Assembly (NCBI GenBank): GCA_951799425.1
Contig: OX637409.1
Location: 15,603,460 to 15,667,459 of the forward strand
DNA: 64,000 nt
Direction: 5' to 3'
Origin: Ilex aquifolium
Lineage: Eukaryota > Streptophyta > Magnoliopsida > Aquifoliales > Aquifoliaceae
The first letter of the stretch is position 1. Each line of letters begins with the position of its first letter. The position numbers and the translations under genes are program-made. Under the pieces are notes generated by a model. It had not been told where the DNA came from, ran no database searches, and saw nothing but the letters and a program-made list of their open reading frames with translations. Shown in pieces: positions 11,701-22,150 of this stretch.

Positions 11701-12609
11701 TCTCTCTCTCTCTCTCTCTCGTGTATGACTATTTAAGTTTAGGTTTCTCACACCCCAATCATAAGTCACACACACTTGAGCAAATTACCGAGTTCTGATT
11801 TCCATTTTTCGAATCCAATCTCAAATAATCTGAAAATGTTTGGCTTCTCAGAAATGAAATCATCGGCCGCATCGATGATGTTAGTCCGATCAATGGCCAA
11901 CAAGATCATCCCCAATCCAGCCCGATCCTACATCCAATCAGCGATTCACTACATCTTCAGTCCTCTCTCCACTCGGCTCACTATTATCGTCGACGAGCAT
12001 TATGGAAGCACTCGTAATCAAGTCTACGAAGCCGCAGAGATATACCTCCGCACCAAAATCAGCCCCAACGCTGAGCGATTCAAAGTTCACAAAACTCCGA
12101 GACAGAAAAACCTCAACATCAGCATCGAGAAAAATGAAAAGATCGACGATACCTACCAGAACGTTCAGCTAAAATGGAGATTCGTCTCTGTTGAGCCTCA
12201 GGACCGGCATGCTGGACAAAAAAGATTCTTTGAGCTCACGTTTCACAAGAAATTCAAAGAAAAAGTGTAGACCGATTACTTACCCTTTGTTCTGGCTAAG
12301 TAAAAGGAGATAAAAGATAATGACAAGGAGGTGAAGCTCTATGCCATGAATTGTCTATACGATTATGATGAGGGTGAGGATGGTGGTGGAAGGGTTTGGG
12401 GTTCGGTCAATTTGGAGCATTCGTCGACGTTTGAGACTCTTGCGATGGATAAAGAGATGAAGAAGGTGATGATCAATGATTTAGAGAGATTTGTGAGGAG
12501 AAAAGAGTTTTACAAGAAGGTTGAGAGGGCTTGGAAGAGGGGGTACTTGTTGTATGGACCTCCTGGGACTGGGAAATCGAGCTTGATTGCGGCGATGGCG
12601 AATTATTTG

Positions 12610-12780
12610 GGTGTGGCTCCTCTACGGTAAGTGAGTTACCGTATATCATGCGGTTAAATGGAGCGACAACGTTTTGATGGCTTTTTGCAATTTTGTTTTT
12701 AAATCCTTACCAAAAACGTCATTTGGGTCATTGAAGTCAAAATCAAAAATCCCTTTCTCCCTCTTCTTCTTCGCCAAACT
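12610..12780. repeat. Left terminal inverted repeat of the MULE
   Basis: It starts GGTGTGGCTCCTCTACGGTA and pairs with the reverse complement of 17411-17590, with about 10-15% mismatches and small indels. The similarity fades after TTCTTCTTCG near 12775. Confidence 0.9.
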
Positions 12781-13399
12781 GTCGCTGCCTTCTCTCATAG
12801 TCTCACTCAAGCGCCTCATCTCTCTCTCTCTCTCTTCTCCTACATTCGGCGACTAACGACCTCCGCCTACCCTCCGCCAAGAAGATGATGTTGCCTTCTT
12901 TCCCTCTCTCACTGATCGCTGACCAGTGACCAGGTAACCCATATTGTACTCTCTCTCTGCCTTCTCTCTCTCTGTCTTTGCTCTTTTGCTAATCGTTGAC
13001 CAACAACATCAATAAATTCTAGTGATTGGTTTGTGCTACTATTTTTGGTTATTGATTTTGCGAAAATAGACCTAATTTCAGATTTTGTGGACTGAACTCA
13101 CTAATTTTAGATTTTGCGAAAATAGAACTAATTTCAAATTTGGTTAATTACTGGAGATTGGTTAATTAAAGGACTATGTATCAAAATTTTGTGGACTGAA
13201 CTCCCTGCAATTGGGTGTTTTTTTTTTTCATTTCTATCCTGTAATTTCTCAACAATCAGGAGGAACTGCGTTTTGTATTTTCCATTTGATATATAATGTG
13301 ATGTATTGTCAAAAATTGTTTTACGATCCAGATGTTTGGCAAATTTGAGGTTTTTGAATGCTTCTTTGCTAATTGCAGGGATTGTCTCTTTTTTGAATG

Positions 13400-13640
13400 C
13401 TTCTAATGGGCTGTGGAATGTAGAGTGAACATGAATGAATGGGCTGCTGCATTTTGCTATACCAGCACTGTAGTTTATACCATGAATGAATGAATGTAGA
13501 GTGAACATTTTGCTATACCAGCACTATAGTTTGGAGCACTGTTGCATTTTGCTATACCAACACTGTAGTTTGGAGCACTGTTGTAGTTTGTTATACCAGT
13601 AACATGAATGAATGGGTTGCAACTTATAATGTTGAATTTT
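13400..13640. repeat. Local repeats inside the MULE (ATGAATGAATG / TTTGCTATACCAGCACT)
   Basis: The phrase TTTTGCTATACCA(G/A)CACT(G/A)TAGTTT occurs three times at about 45-65-bp spacing, mixed with ATGAATGAATG(G) and TAGAGTGAACAT repeats. It is a decayed minisatellite in the transposase-distal part of the MULE. Confidence 0.6.
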
Positions 13641-13677
13641 GATTACCATTGTCCTTTCATGTTTGTAGTGTTGAAGA

Positions 13678-13898
13678 ATGGCATCTTCAAGCATGGCAAC
13701 AAGCAACGAAAAGTTAAGATATCGGAATATACAATGCACCAATTGTAAGAAGAAGATGTAATGACATTGAAGTTGAAGATTTAAGAACTTTGTAATATAG
13801 TTCAACGTGTTAAGGAAAAAGAAGGAGCAATGAAGTCATATATGTTTGTAGCCATGTTACTAGTGGTGATGCTTTTGTTTGTGATTCTAGTGAAGTAG
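13678..13898 (+). pseudogene. Small CxxC plus C-terminal hydrophobic ORF remnant in the MULE
   Basis: An ATG at 13678 opens a short frame reading NEKLRYRNIQCTNCKKKM before a stop. About 65 bp later an ATG at 13830 opens MKSYMFVAMLLVVMLLFVIL, a single predicted membrane segment, with its stop at 13896-13898. An N-terminal Cys-x-x-Cys motif followed by a short coiled-coil-like stretch and a hydrophobic tail resembles plant GRF-type zinc-finger proteins with a C-terminal anchor, which often occur in repeats. If so, the middle of the zinc finger is lost. The identification is tentative. Confidence 0.3.
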
Positions 13899-14008
13899 AG
13901 ATGTAAGAGTAATGGTGTATTGATGGAAGTTGTGTTGTGAATGAACTTGTGGGTTTAATTTGAATGAAATTGTGGGTTGTGTATAGCGTTGTGACTTGGA
14001 AAAAAGAT

Positions 14009-14085
14009 AATTTTCATCAAAAAAGATCACGTTCATACAAAAAGATCACGTTCATCAAAAAAGATCACGTTCATTAAAAAAATGG
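14009..14085. repeat. Tandem GATCACGTTCAT-AAAAAA repeat (~20-bp unit)
   Basis: Three close copies of AAAAAAGATCACGTTCAT(C/A/T) follow each other, flanked by decayed copies (ATAATTTTCATC, AATCACG). The array lies just downstream of the transposase 3' end. Confidence 0.75.
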
Positions 14086-14188
14086 CGCATAATCACAATC
14101 ACGCATCATGACCATGTTCATTAAAAATAGAAAATAAATGTTTTTCAACAAAATGATCCAACAAGCAACTAGTAGCCCCCAAGCATCT

Positions 14189-16690
14189 TTATAATTGCTG
14201 ATCCTCCAAGCATCCTTCCAAGTTGTATCCCCCATTCATGAAAAATGATTTAGCATCATTTAAAGAATGCATATGTGTTGAATCTGTCGGAGTACCCTAC
14301 ATTAATGAGAAGGGGTCAGACAAACAAATTTGATACATATGTGAAATAATAAAATTATTAATAAGGTAACATACCATAACACTTTGTAAACTATTTGAAG
14401 CTTGAGAAGACAATATATTCGAATGACCATATGCTGATGTACACGGGTGACTGAAACCATGTACCTAGAGTACAAAAATAGTTACAATTAAGTTTATAAA
14501 AATATGAAGTGAATAAAAATATGTCGAAGCTTGTGATAAGTACATTTATGTTTATAAAAATATGAAGTGAATAAAAAAAAACCTACAATTATATTTATAC
14601 GATACCTTAGACATATGTGATGGTTGTGAAGCTTCCTTTTGTCTCTTTGGTGCTTTCTTATGCCAAGATTTTAGTCGACCCCAATCCTTGTAATCTTCCT
14701 CTCTTTTTTTGAAACCTTTAACTTAGAGAAGGTTTGGGTTAACATTTTTTATTCCTTCTTCATGGTTTGAATCATCGCCACCATCACCAATTGATGAATA
14801 TATAATATCCACTTGTTTGAACAATTCCTCAACACCACGTGACACTAATTGATATGTAGGTTGAAGACCAGAGCCTCAAGCAGCTAGTTGTACCATTCTA
14901 TGACAAAGCTGCCTGTAACGTGACACCACCATTAACTTGGGATCCTCTTCATTTGACATGGTACTAGGGGCCTGAGTATAACTCTGTCTTTCAGCTCGTC
15001 TCCATCTCTTAAGTATGTATTGTTCGGGAATTTGCTTAATATTCATCATGTCCAAGACTTTAAGTGCATGGTCACATAATATGCCTTCCATTTCAAACTT
15101 CCAACAACTACAATTGACTATCTCCTCATTAGCCTTAACCAAGACCAAATACTCTCTATGCTATTCAAATAATTGAACCACAAATTGATGCCACTCATCC
15201 AACACATCACATGGTGTCGCAATAGCACACTAAAAGATATCATACTCATCTTGGAATAGCTCAAAAATAGTAGGAGTGTACACTTGTCCTGCTTGCACTA
15301 ACATTGGAGCTCTTTTTAATTTCAATCTAGGTAATTTTTGCCTAGCTTGGTATTCTGAGTCTGACACTTTATACCGCTTATCATTCACAACTCTTTCAAA
15401 ATGTACAAAGAACTGAACAATGTCATGGTCTGGCTTTAAGTACTTCCGTAAGGTTGCATTCAAGCTCCCACTCAGTTGGGTGTTTCTCATTCCTGCAGTG
15501 AAAGTCCTCTTCATATACACCTACCCCCATTTCTCTCGCAATGCCCAAGTGGATTTCATCCACATATTATCATGCAAATTATACTCCACAAGCAACGATT
15601 CCCAAGCCTCAGATAATTCATGCTCTTCCTCATATACATACACACACTTTTTAAATCGAGCAGAAAAATGTGAACCATCTTTATATATGTTCCCTAAATG
15701 TTTCAAAGCATTTTGGCAAAGGTGCCAACAACATAACCCATGGTATGTCTCTGGCATCACTAGAGAAATAGTCTTACCATCGCTTGATCTTGGTCGGTGA
15801 AGATGGTAATAAGATATTTTCCAGACATAGCTTGTAGGAATGTCTCAAACAACCACTAAAATGATGCTGCTGTTTCATCATACAATAATGCAGCTCCAAA
15901 TAAGACTGTCTCCCTGAAATGGTTGAAGCTAGTAAAACAAGCAAAAGGTCGATACTCCTTATTCATTCTAAAAGTAGTGTCAAATGAGACAACATCTCCA
16001 AAGTTGCCATAATCAATCATCACCCTTGGGTCCACCCAAAAAATATTAGTAATATGTTACTCTGCATCCAATTGCACCCCATAATAGAATGATGGATTTT
16101 TAACTGATTGCATTTGAAAATACTTCAACAAACTACCTGCCTCACCATACCTCAAGTCTCGTTGTCTCCTTTCACGGAGGTAATTCTTTTGGTCTTGACG
16201 AGTAAAACCTAGGTTTTCATTTCCTCCCGACTGAGTACTTAAAAGTTCATAGGAAACCTTAAGTGACATTCCACAATCCACTGCCATATCAATATTAATG
16301 TCTTGTGCTCCGGTAACCTTCCGTTGGAATGGCATCATATGCATACATTCAGCAAAGTGCAAATGATGGCTGTGGTTGTCATCCCATTTCACCACAACAA
16401 ATTTGTCAATTTCTCTATTAAGAGATATGCACATATGAGCTTGACAATTTGTTTGTGTCTCTGCTCGAGGTTTCCTTATTTGACACTCTCTGACCTTGTT
16501 TACAACAAACATATTTTTTGTAAATGACAATGCCATTTTTCAAACTTTAATTCTGAAAATCTTTTCTCACGCTAAATCCCACAGACCCTCCATAATTATT
16601 GTAAAACGCATAAGCATCTTCTTCAGTATCAAATTACATATCAATATGAGATCTATTCTCAGTCACATTAACTCCTAAATCATCCATCAT
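14189..16690 (-). pseudogene. FAR1/FHY3-type MULE transposase, broken
   Basis: The N-terminus starts near 16690 (MMDDLGVNV). Next is a FAR1 DNA-binding region (EEDAYAFYNNYGGSVGFSVR; further on CQAHM and KWDDNHSHHLHF). The MULE DDE domain follows, with SFDTTFRMN near 15980 and FTDQDQAM near 15790, CWHLCQNALKHLGN near 15720 and LKPDHDIVQFF near 15420. A SWIM zinc finger (CSCWKFEMEGILCDH) lies near 15090. A further C-terminal tail (about 14876-14615, then about 14467-14374 and 14298-14189 as apparent small exons with GT-AG borders) ends in NLEGCLEDQQL. Several in-frame stops (for example after GVQLDAE at about 16057) and frameshifts divide it. It is very similar in order and spacing to the host FAR1-related sequence family, which descends from such transposases. 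It is oriented opposite to the host ATPase gene. Confidence 0.9.
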
Positions 16691-16875
16691 AGTATCTTAC
16701 AATAAAACATTTAATTGAAATGACATTATGTGGTGAATGAAACACATAATATATGTATGACATTCAAAAAAAAACAAAAATCAAACTGAAACAATATTTA
16801 CCACAAAAATAGAAAATATTAATTGTTTGAAAATATTAATATTATTAACTCAACAAGGTCTTGAAACAAATGAGT

Positions 16876-17106
16876 AAATGGACGGCTGAAGTTTTTGATG
16901 TGGAGTTGATGAGATTTCAGAACATTGAAGAAGAGATGGTACAGATGCTGCAAATTGCCATGGCATGTGTTGCAAGGGTGCCAGACATGCGGCCCAGCAT
17001 GGACGAAGTTGTTAGAATGGTCGAAGAAGTCCGACAATTTGACTCAAAAAACCGGCCATCTTCTGAAGAGAACAAATCCAAGGACTCAAATGTGCAGACC
17101 CCATGA
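16876..17106 (+). pseudogene. Captured C-terminus of an LRR receptor-like kinase (At5g58300 type)
   Basis: The frame reads [20 protein letters not shown], then [20 protein letters not shown], and ends SKDSNVQTP with a stop at 17104-17106. This is the end of kinase subdomain XI plus the short tail of plant inactive LRR receptor kinases of the At5g58300/At3g08680 group. No other part of the receptor is present, and the match begins abruptly at the tryptophan codon. Another frame-like stretch upstream (LKQMSK) is not receptor sequence. The piece lies between the MULE transposase start and the right TIR, on the opposite strand. Its frame has no stops, so capture may be fairly recent or the frame may be under selection. 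Confidence 0.88.
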
Positions 17107-17410
17107 TTTTCTGGGAACTCATATTTTTTTTTAATTTCAAGTTTTCCAGCAGTATGTTCTGAAAAATTCATCTGATTCAAGACCCAATTGAATGCCTCCA
17201 TACACACATGCACATATTGGGAAGCTATATAATCATAAAATATCTCTATTAATTTCATAATGAAACATACACATATGAAATCTGGTTTTAATACCGTACC
17301 ATCATTTGATGAAGAGGTCTGACTTTTGGCGTTCACTGCATTTAACGAATAAGAAGAGGGAGAATGAGTTGAGAAGAAGGCGGGAGAAACAGTCATCAAA
17401 CTGTAACCTA

Positions 17411-17590
17411 GTTTGACGAAGAAGAATCGGGAGAAAGAAAATGGATTTCTGATTTTGATTTCAAAGATCCAAACGACGTCGTTTTTGGTAAGGATTTAAA
17501 AAAAAAATTGCAAAAAGCCATCAAAACGTTGCCGTTCCACTTAATCGCATGATATGCGGAAACCCACTTACCGTAGAGGAGCCACACCCA
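17411..17590. repeat. Right terminal inverted repeat of the MULE
   Basis: Inverted copy of 12610-12780. It ends CCGTAGAGGAGCCACACCCA directly before the second AATTATTTG copy. Three to four extra bases and a longer T tract account for its greater length. Confidence 0.9.
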
Positions 17591-18148
17591 AATTATTTGA
17601 AGTTTGATATATATGATTTAGAGCTTACGAGTTTGTACTCGAACTCGGAATTGAGGAGCATTTTGGTGTCCACTACGAATCGGTCGATCATTGTGATCGA
17701 GGACATCGATTGCAGTGCTGAGATGCAATAGCGGCAGTTGGGGAATGACTCTTCCAACACCAAGGTTAGTTTTTAAGGTTTTTGTTTTTTCAGAATAATT
17801 TTGTGCCGTTTCCAAATTATGTCATGCCCAAAATTATTTCCTTGTCTAATTTCTAATTGTTTACCACGGGCTCTATCTTGTAAACTATGTTTTGTCCAAT
17901 CGAGTTATTTAAAAATATTTATGAAGTGTAAGGGGTTTAGTATCCAAATCGACTAATTCTACACATTGAATCTAGAATGTTAGACCTAAATTCTTCTTAA
18001 TGCAGTTGACACTGTCCAGGCTATTGAACTTCATAGATGGATTGTGGTTGAGCTGTGGAGGTGAAAAGATCATTGTTTTCACAACCAACCATAAGGATCG
18101 CCTTGATCCTGCTCTGCTTCAACCTGGTCGAATGGACATGCACACATA

Positions 18149-18681
18149 GTTTTAAAACCCGGCCCGGACATCAACCCGGAGAAGGGATCGTGTTAATGAG
18201 TTACTGGTTTAACCACTAGGTCACTGGTCGAACCGGTGATATAATAAAAAATAAAAAATAATTATTAATGATGATAGATAGGATAAAAAATTACAATAAT
18301 TATAAAAATGACATGTTTAATATATATTAAATCAAACAAACACTCAAAAATTATCAAACCAATACATTAAATTCCAATACAATTTGCCTAATATGCTGTT
18401 AATCAAATCAAATAATATGCTTTTAATTGCATAGTTCTTGAAATCAACTTCATAAGAATTCATACAAATCATATTAGATCTAACCAGCACAGAGAAATAG
18501 AGAGAAGGAGAGAGTACCTGCTATGTTTCAAGATTCTCAAGTCTCAAGAGAAAGGCACAAAGAAGGAGGGGGTTAAGCAAATCGCCAACAAAGATCTAAG
18601 TTAGTCTTGTTATGCCTTCGTAAGCCAGTAATTTGTTCGACTGTTCAAGTTCAACACTTGATTGAGTGAAACCCCGAGCAA

Positions 18682-18716
<35 letters not shown>

Positions 18717-19211
18717 CGGTACCTACTGTTGTGTTCTAGAGAATGAAATTCGTAGAGAAGAAGGGGTGAAGCAACTCGCCATTGAAGATCTGAACGAATA
18801 TTGTCTTACCTTCGTAAAATCGTAGTTCATTCGACTGTTCGAGTGAATGAGCCAGCCACATCGTAGAGAGAGAGAGAGATGACTGAATCGGAGTGAGAGA
18901 CTGAGGGTCATCAAACCTCAGACTCCAACGATAAGGCAGAGAGGAGAGCAAGAGGTAGAGGCTCAGCTGCTCAGAACGACAAAGATCAAATAAGGGCAAA
19001 AATACCCAAAAGCCTGATTTTATAACATTTTACTTGATCCGGCGGGTTTGACAAAAATTGTCCGGTTCAACGGGTTAGGGGAAGAACCGTCCGGTTTAAC
19101 GGGTTTTATCCGGTCTTTTTACATAAACAATCTAATATGAGAACCGACCCAGTTTAAGCTCCGGTTCTCTGGTTCACCGGATCAACCCGTCGAACCGGGT
19201 CGGATTTTAAA
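18149..19211. mobile_element. Non-autonomous DNA element in the ATPase C-terminal exon
   Basis: The insertion separates GRMDMH from MSYCTTQGF of the ATPase. Its ends are inverted and CG-rich: left AGTTTTAAAACCCGGCCCGG, right CCGGGTCGGATTTTAAAAT. TTTTAAAA stands at both junctions (18150-18157 and 19205-19212). It is palindromic, so it may be terminal sequence or a duplication, and the exact borders are open. Both ends are made of CCGGTT/AACCGG phrases. The core holds two diverged direct copies of about 170 bp (18500-18670 and 18700-18850), each led by a GAGAGA tract. It has no ORF. Confidence 0.7.
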
Positions 19212-19739
19212 ATGTCTTACTGTACAACTCAAGGATTTAGGCTCTTAGCTGCGAATTACCTCGGCCTAGGCGATCACCATAGGCTCTTTGGTGAGATCGA
19301 AGGCTTAATTGAGAATGTACAGGCGACCCCTGCAGAAATTGCTGAGGAGCTAATGAAGAGCGACGATGCTGACATAGCTCTTGGTGAAGTAGTTAAATTC
19401 CTAAAGCGAAAGAAAAGTGAAGCCAATAACATCAAGGAGGAAAAGAATCTGGCGCTTGAAGCCCATGATATCAAGGAAGAAAAAACTAGTGGAGCTGAAA
19501 AGGAGGCCAAAAGGATGAAAACTGGGAAAATTGCTAATAGAACCGTAAGAAACTGTATGAAAAGATCCACTAGAGGAAGAAGACATCGGCTGCTGTGAAC
19601 AAGAAAATGTAAGCGCTGTATATATATTGATGAGTTGTAGAACGACTTTTAAGGCAGACTCAAAGCGATTTATTCATTGTGGCATGGGCTAAACCTTTCT
19701 GAATGTCGATTCGAGCTAGAGCTAAAACAAAATTATAAT

Positions 19740-20290
19740 CCTTATCAAAGCGATTGAGTATATAGACTCAAATGTTACCATATCTCCCTCGTATTCTGCT
19801 TTCATAATCTGAAAGGGATAAGAAAATCCCATGAGAAATCCACAGGATTTCCCAAATCTGAGCACAAGTTTCCTAGTTTCCATCAAATATAAACTCCACC
19901 GGATTCAAATTTTCGATTTGTTTTGGGTTTACATGATCATTAATCATAATTTTGATGTATTTAATGCTTCTATTTGATGATATTTTTTCTGTCTCTTTAG
20001 TCATTGAATTTTCGAAATTTAACTATATTCCTCAAGGCTTATTGGTGTCTGCTAATTTTTAACAGTAATATACACAGAAATGGATTCTTTTAAATCGACT
20101 CTTTCCAAGTTAGCATTTGGAAATGTAATGGCAGCTGCAACTTGTGATTATGAAAAAGTTGTGTTCTTTATTTGCATATTCTCATGTCTACTGTCTGAAA
20201 GTTCAAGTTTGTTATGTACTTATTGATTTACAACAATGGAAAATTTGTTTGCTACATTTACTGGTCGATTATTATTGTACGTTCAAGTGA
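19740..20290. repeat. Duplicated block, copy 1 (PLP3 exon-1 region)
   Basis: The sequence matches 21025-22150 in the same order: GTATATAGACTCAAATGTTA, then CAAGTTTCCTAGTTTCCATC, TTTGATGATAT, the exon described below, and TTGCATATTCTCAT. Copy 2 carries about 570 extra bp between the first two matching parts. The block includes 5' flank, exon 1 and the start of intron 1 of one gene. Confidence 0.8.
20080..20157 (+). pseudogene. PLP3: Phosducin-like protein 3 / TXNDC9-type gene, exon 1 only (copy 1)
   Basis: The ATG at 20080 opens MDSFKSTLSKLAFGNVMAAA, then TCDYEK, ending at a GT. Plant PLP3 proteins (thioredoxin-fold chaperone cofactors for tubulin folding) begin this way, with LAFGNVMAAAARDYQKE. 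Only exon 1 is present. Downstream exons encoding the thioredoxin fold were not found, and the insertion at 20320 follows. A cysteine replaces a conserved arginine, and the donor context is altered from copy 2 (GTTGTG versus GTGTGT). It is a gene fragment. Confidence 0.65.
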
Positions 20291-20319
20291 TTCTTTATGT
20301 GGTTCTGTATTGCATGTAT

Positions 20320-20652
20320 GGTTCAAGATTACAGTATTGACCGATAACTCGAAGGGTTCTGAGACACATCGGTCACTGCGTTTGGGCGGGGTTGCATTCA
20401 ATATGACCTAAAAGAAGAAGTTGAACCTCGCGATAAATTTCAAGTTATATCGCGGCGTTGTGGAACCGTATTTGCCAATTCGGTGGCTATAATTCAGCAA
20501 CTCAAAATTGACTCGGAAACAACTCGACGACTCGGCCAAGTCGTGCGAGATTCGGTGTTTATATATAACGTATAACGGTATCAACTAGAGTGGTGCGAAG
20601 TCGGATACGACTCAACCGACTTGTATCAGTATCGATTGATACTCTGAACCTT
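20320..20652. mobile_element. Possible DNA transposon with GGTTCA termini
   Basis: The left end GGTTCAAGATTACAGTATTG and the right end CGATTGATACTCTGAACCTT are imperfect inverted copies. The interior is rich in GACTCG/CGAGTC motifs typical of some plant hAT-like families. The flanks ATTGCATGT and ATTGTATGA agree at 7 of 9 positions. The matching block of copy 2 lacks this segment, which supports insertion. Confidence 0.5.
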
Positions 20653-21024
20653 AATTGTATGATTTTGTTGGATATTGTGTCGTCCCAGATTGTTAGATAG
20701 GCTCGAGATGCTTGCCCAATAGATTGTGAAGGATTTATCCTGTTGAAAAAATGCAATGAGAGAACACAATCCACTTAGCAGTACTATGAAACGTTTGAAG
20801 TAGGCTTACGAACTGTTTGAGAGCAAGAGGAGAAGTATATGGCTCTGCCTGTCTCTTTATCTCTGTCTCTTACTTGATTCCTCCTGTAGCGATAGCTTGT
20901 TTCTCTATATCTTCAAATTTTACATTTTTCTAGACTTGAATTTTGAAAGTAGGACCTCTCAAAGTCTAGAAGAACTAGGACCTCTCAAAATCTAGAAGAA
21001 CTTACTCTGGGTATGTTCACATAT
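20653..21024. other. Spacer between the two duplicated blocks
   Basis: No gene was recognised. The short phrase CTCAAA(G/A)TCTAGAAGAACT occurs twice in tandem near 20957-21001. Confidence 0.4.
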
Positions 21025-22150
21025 CAGTGCAATTAAGTACATAGACTCAGATGTTGCTATATCTTCCTTTGATTCTCCTCTAATAATCTGAGCATAGAAA
21101 AGGAAGAGAGAAGAGAATCTCATGAAAAATATGGTGAGAAATCCCTGAGGTCCTAAATTGAATCATTGTAGGCCATCCTCCATTTTTGTACTGTCACATT
21201 TCAATTGTCATCACCAATGTATGCGTCTAAGAGAAGTTAAGATGTCAAATGCACTCAGTTGCAATTTTAAAAAATCGTTTGCTCTAAATTCAGTTTGAAT
21301 CCCAATTTAATTTGAATCTTTCAACTCGTGTATTGATTATGTTAACATTATTAAACTCCGATTGGAGTTGAGTCCGAAATTTGGGTTGAAACTTGAGTTC
21401 AATGGATGAAAATAGAGATTAGAATGGGATTAAATTCGGGTTCAATGTGGGTTCCTCGTAAGCTGGGCTTGGATTTGGGAAATCTCCATCCTGGTTTCCT
21501 TTACCACGGGAAAGGGAAATAACATAAAAACCAGTGTAGTTATGTGAAACCAAGCATAAATCAGTTAGAACTTCAATCGGCGTGTGACCGGGTTAAACTT
21601 CCCAGCCCTTTTGTGCACCAACTGCTTAGGGAAAAGACATTTCACTCACCAGCGTAGGTTCTGAAGGCTGCTTTTCAATTTGAGATCTCGAAGTAAGGCC
21701 TGTACAATTTTCCTAGTTTCTATCGGATTTGAACACCTCAGGATTTAAGTTGTCGATTTGTTTTGCGTTTAAATGATCATCATTGTGCATTTACTCGTGA
21801 TTTTGGTGTAGCTAATTGTTCTATTTGATGATATTTCTTGCTCTTTAGTCATTGAGCTATCAAAATTTAACCATATTCCTCGTCTCATTAGTGTGTGTTA
21901 ATTTTTCAGAGTGGTATACACTGAAATGGATCTGAATTCAGTCGAATTGACTATGTCCAAGTCCAACTTAGCTTTTGGAAATGGAATGGCAGCTGCAGCT
22001 CGTGATTATCAAAAGGTGTGTTCTTTATTTGCATATTCTCATATCTACTGTCTTCAATTTTGAAGTTTTGCTATATACTTCTTGATTTACCTCAAATGGA
22101 ATATATTTGGTACATTTACTGATTAATTATTCTGGTATGGTCATGTTCGT
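21025..22150. repeat. Duplicated block, copy 2 (PLP3 exon-1 region)
   Basis: Partner of 19740-20290. The 21140-21700 portion has no match in copy 1. It contains several TTGAATC/GAATTGGG-like phrases but no gene. Confidence 0.75.
21926..22015 (+). pseudogene. PLP3: Phosducin-like protein 3 / TXNDC9-type gene, exon 1 only (copy 2)
   Basis: The ATG at 21926 opens MDLNSVELTMSKSNLAFGNG, then MAAAARDYQK, ending at an intact donor AAAAG|GTGTG at 22016. It keeps the ARDYQK motif better than copy 1. As in copy 1, no further exon was found before the TNL gene on the other strand, so this is a duplicated first exon. An alternative is a functional first exon spliced to distant exons, but nothing here supports that. 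Confidence 0.68.

Larger units (their letters stand above)
12610..17590 (-). mobile_element. Mutator-like element (FAR1-type MULE) with captured host sequence
   Basis: The 4,981-bp element sits in the Walker A/Walker B interval of the ATPase. The 9-bp AATTATTTG is present on both sides (12601-12609 and 17591-17599) and corresponds to the ATPase codons NYL, so it is the target duplication. The ends are long inverted repeats (12610-12780 and 17411-17590) beginning GGTGTGGCTCCTCTACGG. Inside, on the minus strand, is a FAR1/FHY3-type transposase relic. On the plus strand there are a captured LRR receptor kinase tail and a small ORF of unknown origin. Long TIRs, a 9-bp duplication and this transposase type all indicate Mutator. 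Confidence 0.93.
11836..19598 (+). pseudogene. BCS1/AATP-type AAA-ATPase, disrupted by two transposons
   Basis: This is the plant family of mitochondrial-outer-membrane/ER AAA-ATPases (AATP1/OM66, HSR4 relatives). The start is the ATG at 11836 (MFGFSEM). The N-terminal AAA-associated domain runs to about 12450. The AAA core has Walker A GPPGTGKSS at 12556. The protein then breaks after AMANYL at 12609 and resumes at 17591. Walker B is IIVIEDIDCS (about 17684). A normal intron at 17765-18005 (GT...TGCAG) follows, then FTTNHKDRLDPALL and the arginine-bearing GRMDMH. A second insertion (about 18149-19208) splits it before MSYCTTQGF. The C-terminal part is lysine-rich and stops at 19598. Besides the insertions there are in-frame stops at 12268-12270, 12301-12303 and 17729-17731. 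Flanking exons are otherwise well conserved, so inactivation is probably not ancient. Confidence 0.92.

Noticed and set aside
11776-11835. Upstream extension of the ATPase start (TTG at 11776)
   Set aside because: There is no ATG there; the family N-terminus begins at the ATG at 11836.
14876-16690. Host FAR1-related transcription factor gene
   Set aside because: It lies within Mutator TIRs with a 9-bp duplication and has several stops and shifts, so it is the element's own decayed transposase.
16917-17399. 160-residue minus-strand open frame
   Set aside because: It is the shadow of the captured receptor-kinase tail on the other strand.
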